This document shows positions 61,688-64,000 of a stretch of DNA of 64,000 nucleotides, piece after piece. The stretch covers positions 17,028,001-17,092,000 of the forward strand of contig OZ005606.1 of assembly GCA_963930655.1 (NCBI GenBank), given 5' to 3'. Under the pieces are notes generated by a model. It saw only the letters and a program-made list of their open reading frames with translations, did not search any database and was not told the origin of the DNA. Origin of the DNA: Myrica gale. Lineage: Eukaryota > Streptophyta > Magnoliopsida > Fagales > Myricaceae. Position 1 is the stretch's first letter. Every line of letters begins with the position of its first letter. The position numbers and the translations under genes were made by a program.

Positions 61688-63704
61688 GTACCTTAAGTTA
61701 TAATCTTTTTTTTTTTTAACTCTTTTGAGCGGTCAACTTAAAACCTCGTTTCGGCTTTGCATCGCTCTTTGGAAGTTTTCAATCTGGATAATCGGAATGT
61801 TTTAAGATTTTGGAAGACAATTGCATATTTATCGTGAAATAATCATATTAGTGTTGTTTTTCGCGTGTTAGTGTAGGTTCTTTGTATCTCATGCTTTGAA
61901 ATGAGTTTCTATGTGTATTTAAATTTGTTCATGCATTGGCTTCAAGATTAAGTATCTTGTATATATCCTTTTGCATATAAGACTCTGGACTGTTGTTACT
62001 TACTGCAACCAAAAAAAAAAAACAAGAGTTGGACGGTTTTTAGTATATTCCACATTCTGATATGCAGCAAACAAACTTATGAGGTTTTCAGGATTGTTTT
62101 TCCTACCCAAAGAAGTTGGGGGATATTTCCCAATGATTAGGTTCTAATGCTGTTTCTCTTGCTAGTATTTCTGTAAACGGCTTTCTAATCATTGATGTAA
62201 TTCAACATTAAATATTCTCCTGCACTATTGGCAATTTGTGTATACCTGGATATTACTGTTCCTAGCAGTTGTGGAAGGCAGAGGGTCATGGTATGTGAAT
62301 CAATTAGTGATGATTCTGTAGTCCCTGAGATTCTAGGTGCCAAATATGTCAGTTTTAACAACAGTTATTGTTATGGCCGCCGATGACAGCATACTTGGCA
62401 ACAGTATGACAATATTTTGATCAGTGTCGTCTCTCTCTCTCTTCAATTGTTTGCATGTTCAGAACGTCAATGAGCCCATACATGTTACTCTTGGTTGCAG
62501 GAGTTCTTCCCCAGTTAATTCCAATCCTTATTGTTGCTGTTATGATTGTTATAAACTGGTACTAGTAGTGGTCTCGAGATATTAAATTGGTAAGGCTTGT
62601 CTTGTTGCAGGGCTGTAGAAGATTGGGACTCATCTCCCCCTTGCATGGCTGATATATTTAGGTGCATGGGAAAGGCAGCTCGTGCTGCTCTATGTGCAAT
62701 AGCTAGGCATCTTCGTTTGCGAAGCGAGTGAGTATTGTGATGAATAAGATTATTGTGGTTTTTCTTATTTCCAATCTTTTCTCTATTCCTACTTACAACA
62801 GCATATGTTGTTCAGTGTTTTCAACCATTTGCTTGATGATACCCCATTGCCTGCAAATGAGGTGTCCTCATCGGTGCTTGTTGTGACCTACTTGAATGGT
62901 TCTTTGCAAAATGGAAAGGGTGCTATTGGAGGTGGGAAGCCTGCAACAAGTGGTGAAGTTGAGAAGGGACTTGTGACTTTGATTTCCTCAGACAGTCCTG
63001 GTCTTCAGGTGTCTTCCTATTAGTTCATGATGGCTCCAATACTAAATAAGTGTGGTTTCTTAGATGTTGTGGGAGAAATAATCTTGTTATATTGCTGGAA
63101 TGCTATCCTGTAGTTCTGTTGTTGCACTTTATTATTTGGGTTATGATTAGCATACTTATTTTACATGTCTGTGCAGTCAGAAAAAGTTTGTGGTTGTCCG
63201 GACTCTTCCAAACCTCAAATAATTTCTGTAATTTCTTTTCTTCCACAGGTTTGTGATCCCAATGGACGGTGGTATCTTGCAGATGGTGGGTCAGCTCCGG
63301 GGGATCTTTTACTGCTTACAGGCAAGGCACTAAGCCATGCTACTGCAGGTCTTCGTACTGCTGCATTATATCGAGCTGCTCCTGATTATTTGGCAGGGAC
63401 TAATGGTAGCGGGAGGTACTAGTTATGATATAGCAGTTTTTGTGTTTTTGTAAAGAATGTGGTGAAGCAAACTTTTGTAATATTGCATCAACTTCCCAAG
63501 AAGTCATTTTAAACTTAGGTCTGTGATTGTAGGACATCGCTTTCATTTAGGCTGATGCCACAGGGAAATGCTATATTAGATTGTTCTCCAATTGCAGCAG
63601 CTGGTCACGTCATTCCCCAGAGCTATGTACCAATATCTGTAAGCCAGTTTATGGATGACCTTTCTGCTGAAGAAGATGTGTTGTGCAGTACTGATAATAC
63701 TTAT
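61209..63704 (+). CDS. PUB62: U-box protein PUB62-like, first five exons, 3' end outside
   Basis: Exons 61209-61687, 62611-62727, 62816-63008, 63249-63415, 63533-63704, with GT-AG borders and matching phases (2,2,0,2,0). The product starts with a Pro/Ser/Thr/Gln-rich segment, then SDIAPYEGAPGGPYGRAVEA, RCMGKAARAALCAIARHLRL, DPNGRWYLADGGSAPGDLLL, and RLMPQGNAILDCSPIAAAGH. This conserved plant region precedes a C-terminal U-box in PUB62/PUB63 as I recall; the U-box (E3 ubiquitin ligase) would lie beyond the right edge, so ligase activity cannot be shown here. Exon 1 is much more GC-rich than its surroundings. The donor TAT|GTAAGT at 63705 shows continuation. Confidence 0.75.
61688..62610. other. 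PUB62-like intron 1
   Basis: A 0.9-kb intron with a CT tract near 62430 and an A run near 62011; nothing else was recognised. Confidence 0.6.
62611..62727 (+). CDS. PUB62: PUB62-like exon 2
   Basis: After TTGTTGCAG. It encodes AVEDWDSSPPCMADIFRCMG and KAARAALCAIARHLRLRS; the donor is GA|GTGAGT. Confidence 0.85.
62816..63008 (+). CDS. PUB62: PUB62-like exon 3
   Basis: After TGTTCAG. It encodes VFNHLLDDTPLPANEVSSSV and on to LISSDSPGLQ; it ends CAG|GTGTCT in phase 0. Confidence 0.85.
63249..63415 (+). CDS. PUB62: PUB62-like exon 4
   Basis: After TTCCACAG. It encodes VCDPNGRWYLADGGSAPGDL, then TGKALSHATAGLRTAALYRA. This looks like part of the double-stranded beta-helix seen in 2OG-oxygenase-like folds, but that is only an impression. 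Donor AG|GTACTA. Confidence 0.85.
63533..63704 (+). CDS. PUB62: PUB62-like exon 5
   Basis: After GATTGTAG. It encodes TSLSFRLMPQGNAILDCSPI, then QSYVPISVSQFMDDLSAEED. Donor TAT|GTAAGT; the rest of the window is intron. Confidence 0.85.
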
Positions 63705-64000
63705 GTAAGTTCTATCTTCAAGAAACTCATCCTGAGACAAAAGGTAGAACTTTAAAACGAGAAAATTGTAGGATAAAATGTGTGGGAGATCTCAAGGACA
63801 AATTATTAAGTTGAAAACTCTACACAAAACGTTATAAGTTCTATACTTACATGTTCCCTTTATTTGTATTAGAATCGGGGTCAGATGCATTAGACAACAA
63901 AACCCATCAGAGATTGATTCTCTTATCTAGTCTTAATAACATTCTATTTACAATGACGGAAGTCATTGTTTATGCTTGTTGAAATAGACAAATCTTTTCA

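Overview
This window is nuclear DNA of a flowering plant, most likely a woody dicot. Two split genes with GT-AG introns lie at its edges, both running off the ends. The AT-rich interior is packed with LINEs, Copia-like and MULE fragments, solo LTRs, hAT-like, CACTA-like and foldback elements, many nested. No tRNA, rRNA or CRISPR structure was seen. I could not determine the species.

Layout. (1) 48-18298, minus strand: seven coding exons of a secretory thioredoxin-fold protein (about 897 codons, 3' end outside). All seven splice phases agree. Its 18 kb is mostly introns holding four LINE-derived copies, one hAT-like element and a 120-bp insertion. (2) 18.3-20.3 kb: its upstream region, with a palindromic G-box. 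(3) 20.3-24.7 kb: decayed MULE transposase fragments and a decayed Copia reverse transcriptase. (4) 24691-29476: a 4.8-kb solo-LTR-like element. (5) 29.5-35.4 kb: LTR remnants carrying a Copia-type solo LTR that itself contains a 1.9-kb hAT-like element. (6) 38308-40815: a 2.5-kb hAT-like element carrying pieces of a host Rab7-type GTPase gene. (7) 41-44.9 kb: a hairpin, an LTR-like remnant and a purine tract. (8) 44.97-49.46 kb: a decayed LINE split by a 1.2-kb solo LTR and a 0.5-kb hAT-type MITE. (9) 49.47-50.47 kb: a foldback element, then a roughly 100-bp AT-rich tandem repeat. (10) 50801-54616: a CACTA-like element carrying exons of a UAP56-type RNA helicase gene and a piece resembling a Raf-like kinase gene. 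(11) 55989-58873: a second solo LTR of the family in (4), inverted, with a perfect 5-bp duplication. (12) 59.2-60.9 kb: another hAT-like element and a MULE-like foldback element. (13) 61209 to the end, plus strand: the first five coding exons of a gene like the plant U-box protein PUB62.

The two intact genes show no sign of working together. The most interesting material is the transposable elements that carry host gene fragments: a CACTA-like one with two host sources and an hAT-like one with a P-loop-broken Rab7 copy. Also notable is a compact LINE derivative whose 407-codon frame is still open. All similarity calls rest on recalled family motifs, not on database searches.
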